Of a stretch of 64,000 bases of DNA, positions 36,052 to 44,539 are shown piece by piece. This stretch comes from Treponema bryantii (GTDB lineage Bacteria > Spirochaetota > Spirochaetia > Treponematales > Treponemataceae): NCBI RefSeq assembly GCF_900113965.1, contig NZ_FORI01000006.1, positions 124,001-188,000 of the forward strand. The letters run 5' to 3'. How positions within the stretch are numbered: position 1 is the stretch's first letter; every line of letters begins with the position of its first letter. The notes beneath the pieces are model-generated. The model was not told the DNA's origin, did no database searches, and worked only from the letters and a program-made list of their open reading frames with translations. Both the position numbers and the translations under genes were made by a program.

Positions 36052-36236
36052 CTGTAATGTGCTCTCAGTCAACCTAAGGACTGGCACTATAAATGTCCCA
36101 ACAGTAAGCCGTTGGCGCTTTAAGAATGTCTACGTATTATACAACCTCGACCAGGTGATCTCTCTTTGTCGGAAATTGCATATTGCCTCCCATTCAAGCA
36201 GCCGGTGGTACGTCCTCATCTCGTTCCTGACTACAT
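36025..36236 (-). ncRNA. Structured RNA, 6S-like candidate
   Basis: About 210 nt on the minus strand in a 370-bp gap (35998-36367) that holds no gene. A promoter lies upstream and an intrinsic terminator at the 3' end. The two ends pair as a rod: GATGT/ACATT, TCAG/CTGA, GAGGAC/GTCCTT, with a further terminal hairpin UGCAA...CGAC/GUCG...UUGUA in the middle. A closing stem, internal bubbles and a length near 200 nt fit 6S RNA, which binds RNA polymerase. I cannot confirm the family. The alternative is a leader or attenuator for the esterase gene. Confidence 0.65.
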
Positions 36237-36240
36237 CTTT

Positions 36241-36268
36241 ATATTACCACAGGATTGGGATAATGCAA
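36241..36268 (-). promoter_or_regulatory. Promoter of the structured RNA
   Basis: On the minus strand TTGCAT (36268-36263), 16-bp spacer, TAATAT (36246-36241). Confidence 0.5.
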
Positions 36269-36367
36269 GAAAAAAAACAGCGTTTTGACGAAAAATCTCA
36301 TTGTTGAATTAAAGGGGTTTCTGTAGTAAAATATTATATTCATTTTTACACATTGGGGGTTCTTACT

Positions 36368-36853
36368 ATGGATGAGATACTTGATTTGCTGCGTCAGAAC
36401 GCACGTCTTTCTGTTGAAGACATTGCCGCTATGACAAAGAAAACTACGGACGAGGTAAAGCAGATTATTAAAAAGCTTGAAGACGACGGAGTTATTCTCA
36501 AGTACGCCGCCATTGTGAATCCGGAAAAAGATAAAGTCGCGAAGGACAAAGTTGTCGCGGAGATTCAGATTCAGGTACAGCCACAGCGCGAGCATGGTTT
36601 TGATGCAATTGCAGACAGAATCTACCGCTTCCCACAGGTTAAGTCGCTTTATTTGATGAGCGGCGGATATGACCTTAAGGTTTTGATTGAGGGCGACAAT
36701 CTCAAAGATGTTGCTCTGTTTGTAAGTGAAAAGCTTTCGACACTCGAAGGTGTTCGCTCAACTAAGACCAACTTTGTTTTGAAGACATATAAAGAAAACG
36801 ACATTGTTTACGTTGAGGACGAACGCGATAGAAGAGAGAGCGTACAGTCGTAA
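36368..36853 (+). CDS. Lrp/AsnC-family regulator
   Basis: 161 residues from ATG 36368, 8 bp after GGGGG. A winged helix-turn-helix (ILDLLRQNARLSVEDIAAMTKKTTDEVKQIIKKLEDDGVI) precedes a RAM ligand domain (VVAEIQIQVQPQREHGFDAIADRI; VKSLYLMSGGYDLKVLIEG; LEGVRSTKTNFVLKTYKEN). These regulators bind amino acids. The aminotransferase gene follows after 15 bp, so the pair likely forms an operon controlling amino-acid metabolism, and the regulator may sense the enzyme's substrate. Confidence 0.9.
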   Translation: MDEILDLLRQNARLSVEDIAAMTKKTTDEVKQIIKKLEDDGVILKYAAIVNPEKDKVAKDKVVAEIQIQVQPQREHGFDAIADRIYRFPQVKSLYLMSGGYDLKVLIEGDNLKDVALFVSEKLSTLEGVRSTKTNFVLKTYKENDIVYVEDERDRRESVQS

Positions 36854-36868
36854 ACGAGGACAATATTA

Positions 36869-38041
36869 ATGAATACACGAACAGATAAATTTTCCAGCAA
36901 GATGATGGAAATCCCACCTTCTGGAATCCGTAAATTTTTTGAACTTTGTATTGGGCATGATGATATAATTTCACTTGGTGTCGGCGAACCAGATTTTCCG
37001 ACTCCATGGATTATGAGGGAAGAGGCTTTTTACCATCTGGAAAAGGGCCACACTTCTTATACTTCTAACTGGGGTTTGATTGAGCTTCGCGAGGAAATTG
37101 CAAAATACCTCGAACGCTATAAGCTTTACTACGATCCAAAAACTGAGATTTTGCCAACTATTGGTGCGAGTGAAGGTCTGGATCTCGTACTTCGTTCAAT
37201 TTTGAATCCTGGTGATGAGATTATTGTCTGCGAGCCTTGTTATGTTTCTTACCAGCCGCTGGCAACCCTTTGTGATGCAAAGGTAATTCACCTTGATACA
37301 AGTGTGAACGGCTTTTATCCAACAGCAGAACAGATTGAAGCTGCATGTACAGAAAAAACAAAGGCTGTTATGTTCTGTTCACCAAGTAACCCGACCGGCC
37401 GCATTATTCCGGCAGACGAGTTAAAGAAGATTGCCGAGGTTGTAAAGAAGCATCAGATCTGGTGTTTGAGCGATGAGATTTACTGCGAGCTGCTTTACGA
37501 TGGCCGCAAACATATTTCAATCGGCGAGTTTCCTGGAATGAAAGACTATGCTATAATTTTTAATGGCTTTTCAAAGTCTTTCGCTATGACAGGATGGCGT
37601 ATCGGTTATATTGCCGCTCCGCATGATCTTTTGGTTCAGTGCTGCAAGCTTCATGCTTACTCTTCAATCTGTCCACCAATCTTCAGCCAGTATGCTGCAG
37701 CAGAAGGTTTGCGTCATGGATGGGATGAAGTTGAAAAGATGCGCGTAAGCTATCAGCAGCGCCGCAATATCATGCATAAGGCATTTATTGATATGGGACT
37801 TCCTTGTGTAGAACCGGAAGGTGCCTTCTACATGTTCCCGGATATCCGTCCTACAGGTTTGACTTCTGAGGAGTTTGCAACTGAAGCTATTGAAAAGCAC
37901 AGTGTTGCTGTTGTACCAGGAACCTGTTTTGGAGATGGCGGTGAAGGATTTATCCGCTGTTGTTATGCTACAGATATTAACAAAATAAAAATTGCCATGG
38001 AGCGCCTTGCCAGCCTGGTAAAGGAACACACCGGCAAATAA
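36869..38041 (+). CDS. Class I PLP-dependent aminotransferase
   Basis: 390 residues, usual length for fold-type I aminotransferases. Seen: SLGVGEPDFPTPW, TSNWGLIELREEIAKY, the PLP contacts around FCSPSNPTGRI and CLSDEIYCELLYDG, and the Schiff-base lysine in NGFSKSFAMTGWRIGY. The C-terminal arginine for the substrate carboxylate lies in GFIRCCYATD. Aromatic or aspartate-type specificity is possible. Co-transcribed with the Lrp-type regulator; the TPR gene follows after 22 bp. Confidence 0.92.
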   Translation: MNTRTDKFSSKMMEIPPSGIRKFFELCIGHDDIISLGVGEPDFPTPWIMREEAFYHLEKGHTSYTSNWGLIELREEIAKYLERYKLYYDPKTEILPTIGASEGLDLVLRSILNPGDEIIVCEPCYVSYQPLATLCDAKVIHLDTSVNGFYPTAEQIEAACTEKTKAVMFCSPSNPTGRIIPADELKKIAEVVKKHQIWCLSDEIYCELLYDGRKHISIGEFPGMKDYAIIFNGFSKSFAMTGWRIGYIAAPHDLLVQCCKLHAYSSICPPIFSQYAAAEGLRHGWDEVEKMRVSYQQRRNIMHKAFIDMGLPCVEPEGAFYMFPDIRPTGLTSEEFATEAIEKHSVAVVPGTCFGDGGEGFIRCCYATDINKIKIAMERLASLVKEHTGK

Positions 38042-38063
38042 TAAGGAATAAAGGAAAGAGTTA

Positions 38064-39422
38064 ATGATTATTTCAATCTTAATAGCTGTAATAGTAGCAC
38101 TTCTTCTTGTGTCGATTATTGTTGGTATTAAAAGCATTAAGCGAAAAGAAGAGAAGAAGGATGTATCACAGAAGATTCAGAAGAAGGGAAAATCTGCAAT
38201 CCTGAAGGAAGCAGAAAAGAAGCTTGCGCATGATCCGCACAATGTTCCTTCACTGGAGACAATTGGTGATATTTATTTCAGCGAGAAAAACTGGGAAAGA
38301 GTATGGAGCGTTTATAAAACTCTCTATGATATTTCAACAGCGCATCCAGAGATTGATATTGTTAAATGTGCTCTTAGAATGGGTATGGCCGCATTTAGTC
38401 TTGATAAGAATGATGATGCAGTTAGTGCCCTTATGCTTTGTATAAAAAAGGATCCTAATAACTTCGACTGTAACCTGTTCCTTGGTAAGGCTCTTATGAA
38501 AGCAAACACCTTTGATAAGGCTGTTTACTGTTTTAAGAAAGCCAAGGTTCTTCAGCCGGAAAATAATGAAGTTAATATGCTTCTGGGAACTGCATTGTTT
38601 AAGTCTCAGAAGTATAGAGACTGTCTTCCATTCCTTAAAAGGGTTCTTGATGAAAATCCTGGTAACAAAGAAGTTCTTTTTGATATGGCAGTTGCAATGA
38701 CTGAATGTGGTATGGGTGATAAGGCTCTTAAGGTGTTTATGCATCTTAGACCGGATCCTGAGTTTGGACCACAGGCTTGTCTTGAAGCGGGAAAAATGCA
38801 TGAACGTGTAAAAGATTATGCCGCTGCCATTAAAGACTACGAAATCTCAATGAGACTTCCTTCTGTTCCAGATCAGATTATGCTTCAGATAAAATATCGT
38901 CTTGCAAATACCTGTATTGCAATGAATGATATTTCAAAGGCGCTTACTTATCTGCGTCAGATTCAGGCTGCAAAGCAGGGGTATAAAGATGTTGATGCAC
39001 TTGTTGCCCGCTATTCAGAATTGAATCAGAATAAAAACCTTCAGACTTATCTTATGTCTGGAACCAGCGACTTTGTTGCTTTGTGCCGTAAATTTATTTC
39101 AACTTACTACAAGGATTCTTTTGTTAAGGTTGAAGATGTTCAGGTTGCTTCTGAAAGTGTAGAAATTATCTGCGAAATTGAAACTTCAAAATGGGAAGCA
39201 AAGCAGATGTTCCGTTTCTACAGAACTCAGAATGTAATTGGTGATATCAATGTGCGCGACTTTCATAGCAAACTCCGCGACACTAAGTGTGATAACGGTG
39301 TTTGTGTTTCTATTGGTGGATTCTCAGACAGTGCACACAAATACATTGACGGCCGACCTGTAGATTTAATCGAAAAAGACGAACTTGTTAAGATTCTGAA
39401 GAGAATCAATATGTTCTCGTAA
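38064..39422 (+). CDS. Membrane-anchored TPR protein
   Basis: 452 residues. One N-terminal membrane helix (2-24, IISILIAVIVALLLVSIIVGI) is followed by a lysine-rich stretch and about seven TPR units (VPSLETIGDIYFSEKNWERVWSVYKTL; CNLFLGKALMKANTFDKAVYCFKKA; VNMLLGTALFKSQKYRDCLPFLKRV). The last 120 residues form a distinct domain including CEIETSKWEAKQMFRFYRTQ and GVCVSIGGFSDSAHKYIDGRPVDLIEKDELVKIL, the latter resembling a restriction-endonuclease-like (Mrr-type) core. That resemblance is weak. A scaffold at the inner membrane is likely. Confidence 0.75.
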   Translation: MIISILIAVIVALLLVSIIVGIKSIKRKEEKKDVSQKIQKKGKSAILKEAEKKLAHDPHNVPSLETIGDIYFSEKNWERVWSVYKTLYDISTAHPEIDIVKCALRMGMAAFSLDKNDDAVSALMLCIKKDPNNFDCNLFLGKALMKANTFDKAVYCFKKAKVLQPENNEVNMLLGTALFKSQKYRDCLPFLKRVLDENPGNKEVLFDMAVAMTECGMGDKALKVFMHLRPDPEFGPQACLEAGKMHERVKDYAAAIKDYEISMRLPSVPDQIMLQIKYRLANTCIAMNDISKALTYLRQIQAAKQGYKDVDALVARYSELNQNKNLQTYLMSGTSDFVALCRKFISTYYKDSFVKVEDVQVASESVEIICEIETSKWEAKQMFRFYRTQNVIGDINVRDFHSKLRDTKCDNGVCVSIGGFSDSAHKYIDGRPVDLIEKDELVKILKRINMFS

Positions 39423-39431
39423 TACCTACCG

Positions 39432-39454
39432 GTCATTGAGCCTGTCGAAATGAC
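39432..39454 (+). repeat. Palindromic repeat, GTCATT stem variant
   Basis: GTCATT/AATGAC around GAGCCTGTCG. The stem differs from most copies but is fully complementary. Confidence 0.8.
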
Positions 39455-39462
39455 TTTAATAA

Positions 39463-39487
39463 GGTGGTTTCGACAGGCTCAACCACC
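39463..39487 (-). repeat. Palindromic repeat, short form, inverted
   Basis: GGTGGTT/AACCACC around TCGACAGGCTC; opposite orientation to the copy 8 bp upstream. Its 3' flank GGAG (39488-39491) acts as the apparent ribosome site of rsmE. Confidence 0.9.
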
Positions 39488-39498
39488 GGAGTATAATA

Positions 39499-40239
39499 AT
39501 GAATATCTGTTTATTTTCAAACGACGAAATTTCAAAGCCTCTGCCACGTAAAGATGAAAGGGCAGAGCACATAATCAAAGTTCTTCACAAAAAAGCCGGC
39601 GACACTTTTACTGCCGGCATTATTGGCGGGGAAAGTGGAGTGGCGCGGATAACCGCCATTGACGATTCCGGCATTTCCTTTGAATTCACCGCGGGCGGCA
39701 GCGGTAAACCCCTTGCTCCTCTTGATATGATTATCGGTTTTCCTCGTCCTATTCAGCTTAAGCGTCTTTTGCGCGATATTGCGGCTCTTGGAGTAGGGCG
39801 GGTTTATCTTACCGGAACTGATCTTGGTGAAAAATCCTATATGCAGAGTACTCTTGTAGAAAAGGGCTCGGCATATAAAATGCTTTTAGACGGAACTGTT
39901 CAGGCGGGAAGTACCCATGTACCGGAACTCTTTCTTTATAAAACTCTGGATGAATGCCTTAAGTCAATTGAAGAAGAACTTTCGGGTAAAGGTGGTATCT
40001 GCCGTTTTGCTCTGGATAATGTGAACCCTGCCATGAGACTTTCTGATGCTCTTAGTGAAAAAGAGTGTAAGAAAGCTATTGCTGCAATTGGTAGTGAACG
40101 TGGCTGGACAGAAAGAGAGCGCCGTCTTCTTGAAGAAACTGGTTATATCCGCTGTGGTATGGGTGAGCGTATTATGCGTACAGAGACAGCAGCTACTGTA
40201 GCCGGAGCGATTATACTATCTGGCCTTGGGATTATTTAG
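39499..40239 (+). CDS. rsmE: 16S rRNA m3U1498 methyltransferase
   Basis: 246 residues, standard RsmE length. The N-terminal PUA-like part (LPRKDERAEHIIKVLHKKAGD) and the SPOUT domain with IGFPRPIQLKRLLRDIAALGV, AIGSERGWTERERRLLEETGY and MRTETAATVAGAIILSGLG are all present, including the knot residues that bind SAM. It methylates N3 of U1498 in 16S rRNA. The only ribosome site, GGAG, abuts the inverted repeat upstream. Confidence 0.95.
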   Translation: MNICLFSNDEISKPLPRKDERAEHIIKVLHKKAGDTFTAGIIGGESGVARITAIDDSGISFEFTAGGSGKPLAPLDMIIGFPRPIQLKRLLRDIAALGVGRVYLTGTDLGEKSYMQSTLVEKGSAYKMLLDGTVQAGSTHVPELFLYKTLDECLKSIEEELSGKGGICRFALDNVNPAMRLSDALSEKECKKAIAAIGSERGWTERERRLLEETGYIRCGMGERIMRTETAATVAGAIILSGLGII

Positions 40240-40585
40240 ATTCCTTTTTCTTATCATCAATAGTCTCAAGAATTTTTTCCATTGATTTAATAAGCTCAGA
40301 AATTGTCTTGAAGTTTTCCTTGAGGTTTAACTGATAGAAAATCTGAGTGCCTATCTTAAGCGGTACAATAAGACCCGCTTCCTTCAGTACTTTAAGATGA
40401 TGTGAGATTGCAGGGCGTGAAAGCTTTGATTTTGCTGAGAGGTTGGAAACGTTAATTCCTTCTGATCCTGCTTCGGCAATATCCATAATCAACTGCTGGC
40501 GGTATTCATCACTCATCGCAATGAAAAACGGAACACATAAGTTGAAGGTTTTAAGAGTCTTTCTGATTTCGGCCTTGTCTATCAT
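40232..40585 (-). CDS. ArsR-type repressor of the exporter operon
   Basis: 117 residues with an ArsR/SmtB winged helix: INVSNLSAKSKLSRPAISHHLKVLKEAGLI with the recognition helix SRPAISHHL. The metal-binding CxC of ArsR is absent, so an organic or lipid ligand is more likely. It faces the RND gene across 176 bp that holds two palindromes suited to its binding. Its end overlaps the rsmE stop by 8 bp. Self-repression and exporter control are inferred from position. Confidence 0.85.
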   Translation of the reverse strand: MIDKAEIRKTLKTFNLCVPFFIAMSDEYRQQLIMDIAEAGSEGINVSNLSAKSKLSRPAISHHLKVLKEAGLIVPLKIGTQIFYQLNLKENFKTISELIKSMEKILETIDDKKKESK

Positions 40586-40622
40586 ATTTAAATCATAAAT
40601 CTAAAATTTTACGTTGTCAATA

Positions 40623-40656
40623 TGATTAAATGATTAAAAAATTAAACATTTAATCA
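40623..40656. promoter_or_regulatory. Probable ArsR-type operator
   Basis: Perfect ten-base inverted arms TGATTAAATG (40623-40632) and CATTTAATCA (40647-40656), just upstream of the repressor gene and of the exporter promoter. Confidence 0.6.
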
Positions 40657-40664
40657 AAAATTTA

Positions 40665-40693
40665 TTGACTTTAAAACTTTTTGTTATTATCTT
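40665..40693 (+). promoter_or_regulatory. Promoter of the RND exporter operon
   Basis: TTGACT (40665-40670), 17-bp spacer, TATCTT (40688-40693). It lies 8 bp after the large palindrome. Confidence 0.5.
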
Positions 40694-40713
40694 CTTGGTT
40701 ATAGCGTTTAAGT

Positions 40714-40729
40714 GTTTAAGAAATTAAAC
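40714..40729. promoter_or_regulatory. Second palindrome GTTTAA/TTAAAC
   Basis: A 16-bp palindrome with a GAAA centre, downstream of the predicted transcription start; shares TTAAAC/TTTAA with the first operator. Binding here would block elongation or initiation. Confidence 0.45.
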
Positions 40730-40761
40730 GGACGAACAAATAGCAATGAAGGAGAATAGTA

Positions 40762-43626
40762 ATGAAAGCTACAAGAGCTATTTTCAAGAGACCTCAGCTG
40801 ATAATTGCGCTTTGTGTAATCATCACTGGTGTTCTTGGATTTTTTATTAAGGACTTACAGATTGATAACTCAATCCGCCAGTTCCTTCCTCAAAAAGATG
40901 CTTCTTACACACGCCTTTCAGAAACAGAAGAGCAGTTTGGAAGCATGATGGTTATTGGTGTAAGTATGGAAGCCCGCAATGGCACAATTCTTACTCCAGA
41001 ATATATTGATGTTGTGCGCCATATTACAGACCGCGCACTTGAAGCAGAGGGAGTATCAGATGTTGATTCTCTTACTCATATTGATTATGTCTGCGAATCA
41101 GATGGAGCAATTTCTGCAAGCCAGTTGATTCCTGATTCTTACACAGGCTCTGCAGAAGATATCGATCAGCTTGAAGGACGCCTTATTGAATGGGAGTCAA
41201 TGTATAACCGCGTAATCGTAAATGACGATATGACTGGAACTCAGCTTCAGGTTACTTTGGCACCGTACAGCAGAGAAGCGGAAGTTGAGCGTGCCGCAGC
41301 ACTCGGAACAAAAAAGATTCGTTCAGAAGCAGAAGAGGAGGAGGATGTCCTCAATGCAATTACTGCAATCGTAAACGAAGAAACTGCCGGCCACAATGTA
41401 GACGTAAAGATTTATGGTAACCCTGTTGTAATGCAGAACTCTCGTGTGTTCATGCTTGCAGATCTTACCCGCCTTATTCCTCTGGTAATTGTCGTAGTTC
41501 TTCTTTCACTTTACTTCAGCTTTAAGACAATGGACGGAACCTTGCTTCCTCTGATTACTGTAGTTATGGCAACCACCTGGACAATGGGACTTATGGCTTT
41601 GTGCAAGGTAACCTTTACTCTGGTTTCAAGTGTAATTCCGGTTGCGCTGATTGCGGTTGGTTCTGCTTACGGTATTCACGTTCTGACACATTATTATGTT
41701 GCCCTTGATATGACAGAAGGTGAGCTTACTAAAGAGAAATATACAGAGGCAGTTTTCAACGGACTTCATGAAGTTATGGGCGCTGTACTGCTCGCAGGTA
41801 TTACAACAGTAATCGGATTCATTTCTTTGATTTCAAGCCCGATTGCACCACTTCACAGCTTTGCGGTTTTCACAGCTGTTGGTGTAACAATTTCGCTCCT
41901 GCTTGCAATCACCTTTATTCCTGCAATTCTTCTTCTTAAGAATCCGCAGAAAGTTATGGCAAGCCGTAACAAGAAACATAACCTCAGCGAAAAGCTTGCC
42001 GCAAAGCTTGAGCATGCAAGAAGACTCCGCGGTGGTAAGTCAGCAGATGAAGCGCAGGGAGATACACTCTATCAGATTTATCACTTCTTCTGTGGTTCAA
42101 AGCCTCGCCTTTATCTTTCAATTATCGTGATGGTTGGTTTGTCAGTTGTTGGTTTACGTTTACTCCATATCGATACCGCACTGGTAAATTACTTCCCTGA
42201 GAGCTGTGATATGCGCCAGGATATCAACTACATCGATAAACAGTTTGCTGGAACCAACAGTTTGTATCTGAATGTAAAGGGACCGGAGAAGGGCTCTCTT
42301 ACAAATCCAGAAATCTTAAAGGCTGTTGATGATATGCAGGAATATCTTGAAGAAGAATATCCTGATATCGGTAAGGTTGTTTCTTTCACTGAGTTCATTA
42401 AGAGAATTAATCAGGTATGGCATGTGCCTGCAACTGATGGTGCTATGGCCGGTGAGGGTGGCAGTGATGCTGCTGCGATGATTGAAGCAAATACAGCTAA
42501 TACTGATGGCTTTGATGATTTTGGAGACTTCGGTGGATTTGACGAGTTTGGTGATGATTCATTTGGAGACGACAGTTTTGGAAGTGACACCTTTGGAGAT
42601 TTCGGCGACAGCGAGTTTGCAGAAACAGAAACAACTACTTTCGATGCTTCAAACTGGGATGATCCTAACACAGCTTATGCTGCTGCCCTTGAACAGCAGG
42701 TAACAGTTGAAGATGTGATTGGAATGATTAATAAGGCTTATGTTGCTGCCGGCGGAAAAACTGCAAGCCTTGAAGATATCGTAACCGAGCTTCAGAAATC
42801 TGTGAACTACAACGGTACTGCTTATTATGAGATTCCTTATGATGCAGCAAAGTATCCGGTTGCAAGCCGCGAGGAACTGGCTGGTGTTGTTCAGGGATAC
42901 CTCACATTGCTTTCCGGTTCGCTGGACCGCTTCGTTGATGATGACATGAATCCTCAGATTATGAGAATTACAGTTCAGCTTAGAAACCATTCAACACAGA
43001 CAACAGGCGACATTATTGCTGCAGCCCAGAAGTATGCAGAAACACACTTCCCTGAAGGCTACACACTTGAAGCAACCGGTACTGCAGAAATGGAATACAC
43101 AATGACAAAGATGATTGTATCAAGTCAGCTTACAAGCCTTGTGATTTCACTCTTGTGTGTATTCATCATCATTGCTCTTGCTTTCAAGAGCGGCTGGGCC
43201 GGACTGCTTGGTGCTGTTCCTCTTGCTCTGGCTATCATTTTGAACTACATGGTTATGGGCTTTGCAGGAATCAACCTGGACCTCGTAACAAGTATTATTG
43301 CATCGGTTGCAGTAGGAGTAGGAATCGACTACACAATCCACTTCCTTACAACTTACAAAGAAGAGCGTGCAAAAACTGACGATCTTGAAACTGTTACACG
43401 TATGACCTTCCGCAAGAGTGGTCACGGAATTGTAACAAACGCAATCGCAGTAGGCTTCGGCTTCCTGGTATTGTGTTTCTCAAAGTTCGTAGTTTTGAGA
43501 TACATCGGAATCCTGGTTGCTATCGTAATGTTTACTTCAAGCTTCCTTGCCATGACAGTTATTCCGGGCTTCTTGAATATGTATGCACCGAAATTTATCA
43601 GCAAGAAAAATAAAGAAAACAAATAA
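40762..43626 (+). CDS. RND/MMPL-family exporter (HAE3 type)
   Basis: 954 residues with two repeats of one helix, large periplasmic loop and five helices. The first helix is IIALCVIITGVLGFFI; the helix 2-6 blocks follow near residues 235-390 and 780-940, with VGSAYGIHVLTHYY and VGVGIDYTIHFLTTY. These proteins export hydrophobic compounds, lipids or hopanoids by proton-motive force. The second periplasmic loop holds an acidic low-complexity stretch of Phe, Gly and Asp (about 583-625). A LolA-like gene and an outer-membrane protein follow, indicating a lipid or lipoprotein export system. Confidence 0.9.
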   Translation: MKATRAIFKRPQLIIALCVIITGVLGFFIKDLQIDNSIRQFLPQKDASYTRLSETEEQFGSMMVIGVSMEARNGTILTPEYIDVVRHITDRALEAEGVSDVDSLTHIDYVCESDGAISASQLIPDSYTGSAEDIDQLEGRLIEWESMYNRVIVNDDMTGTQLQVTLAPYSREAEVERAAALGTKKIRSEAEEEEDVLNAITAIVNEETAGHNVDVKIYGNPVVMQNSRVFMLADLTRLIPLVIVVVLLSLYFSFKTMDGTLLPLITVVMATTWTMGLMALCKVTFTLVSSVIPVALIAVGSAYGIHVLTHYYVALDMTEGELTKEKYTEAVFNGLHEVMGAVLLAGITTVIGFISLISSPIAPLHSFAVFTAVGVTISLLLAITFIPAILLLKNPQKVMASRNKKHNLSEKLAAKLEHARRLRGGKSADEAQGDTLYQIYHFFCGSKPRLYLSIIVMVGLSVVGLRLLHIDTALVNYFPESCDMRQDINYIDKQFAGTNSLYLNVKGPEKGSLTNPEILKAVDDMQEYLEEEYPDIGKVVSFTEFIKRINQVWHVPATDGAMAGEGGSDAAAMIEANTANTDGFDDFGDFGGFDEFGDDSFGDDSFGSDTFGDFGDSEFAETETTTFDASNWDDPNTAYAAALEQQVTVEDVIGMINKAYVAAGGKTASLEDIVTELQKSVNYNGTAYYEIPYDAAKYPVASREELAGVVQGYLTLLSGSLDRFVDDDMNPQIMRITVQLRNHSTQTTGDIIAAAQKYAETHFPEGYTLEATGTAEMEYTMTKMIVSSQLTSLVISLLCVFIIIALAFKSGWAGLLGAVPLALAIILNYMVMGFAGINLDLVTSIIASVAVGVGIDYTIHFLTTYKEERAKTDDLETVTRMTFRKSGHGIVTNAIAVGFGFLVLCFSKFVVLRYIGILVAIVMFTSSFLAMTVIPGFLNMYAPKFISKKNKENK

Positions 43627-43630
43627 AAAT

Positions 43631-43653
43631 GTGGTTTCGACAAGCTCAACCAC
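43631..43653 (-). repeat. Palindromic repeat, short form, inverted
   Basis: GTGGTT/AACCAC around TCGACAAGCTC, just after the exporter stop codon. Confidence 0.9.
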
Positions 43654-43668
43654 CGGAGAAGTTACAAC

Positions 43669-43705
43669 GGTGGTTGAGTAGGCCGAAGGCCGTATCGAAA
43701 CCACC
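43669..43705 (+). repeat. Palindromic repeat, long form
   Basis: GGTGGTT/AACCACC enclosing TAGGCCGAAGGCCGTA, an inner GGCC/GGCC stem with GAA loop. Lies within the exporter operon. Confidence 0.92.
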
Positions 43706-43724
43706 ATATAAGGAGATATAGGTT

Positions 43725-44516
43725 ATGAAAAGAACAACTAAAATTACAATGGTCGCTGCAGTGCTTGCAGTATTAAACGGCTTCGCTTTCGCTGATGAAA
43801 AAGGAAACGAAATTATGAATAAAGTTGCAGACTTCAAAAAGCCTGCTTACTCGGTTACTGATGTTTACATGATTCTTACTGACAAGAAGGGAACTCAGGA
43901 TTCGAATGGTTTCCGCGAGTACGGAAAGGAAGACGGCAGCAAGACTTATATCGTAATGGATTTTAAGACAGGTACTAACAAGGGAACCCGCTTCCTTCAG
44001 ATTACAGACGACAATGGTCCTGATGAAAAACATATTTACCTTCCAGCCCTCAAGTCTGTTCGTCGTGTAAACTCAAGTGAAGGTTCTAAGGCTTTCATGG
44101 GTTCTGATGCAACTTATGATGATTTGACAACACGTGATGTTTCTGAAGATGAGCACCAGTATATTGGTGAAGAAAAAATGAAGGTTGAAAGCGGCAAAGA
44201 ATATGACTGCTACAAAATCAAAGAGATTCCTATCGATAAGAAGGGAACTCAGTACAACTACCGCATGGTTTGGGTTGATAAGGAAACTATGTATCCGATC
44301 CACACAGAAATGTATGACAAGAATGACAAGCTGATTAAGGTACTTGAAGTTCTCGACATCCAGAAGGTACAGGGCTACGACATGCCAATGGAAAATAAAC
44401 TGACAAATGTCCAGACCGGTCACAGCACAACTTTGAAGATTGCTAAGGTTGTAGCGCTCGATCAGGAGATTCCTGCACGTTACTTCACACAGAACTTCCT
44501 TACAACTGGAAAATAA
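43725..44516 (+). CDS. LolA-like outer-membrane lipoprotein-sorting protein
   Basis: 263 residues. A signal peptide (1-23, ending AFA) directs it to the periplasm. The mature part matches the LolA-like family found beside MMPL exporters: MDFKTGTNKGTRFLQI, IYLPALKSVRRVNSSEGSKAFMGSDATYDDL and YRMVWVDKETMYPIHTEMYD. It probably carries lipids or lipoproteins from the exporter to the outer membrane. Strong ribosome site AAGGAGA. Two repeat copies separate it from the exporter gene, though the order suggests one operon. Confidence 0.88.
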   Translation: MKRTTKITMVAAVLAVLNGFAFADEKGNEIMNKVADFKKPAYSVTDVYMILTDKKGTQDSNGFREYGKEDGSKTYIVMDFKTGTNKGTRFLQITDDNGPDEKHIYLPALKSVRRVNSSEGSKAFMGSDATYDDLTTRDVSEDEHQYIGEEKMKVESGKEYDCYKIKEIPIDKKGTQYNYRMVWVDKETMYPIHTEMYDKNDKLIKVLEVLDIQKVQGYDMPMENKLTNVQTGHSTTLKIAKVVALDQEIPARYFTQNFLTTGK

Positions 44517-44539
44517 AAAATCGTCATTGAGAGGTAATT

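Noticed and set aside
36025-36236. Structured RNA considered as tmRNA, RNase P or SRP RNA
   Set aside because: Typical signatures of these RNAs (tag frame and alanine acceptor, GAGGAAAGUCC, or the GGAAGCAG-type tetraloop) are absent.
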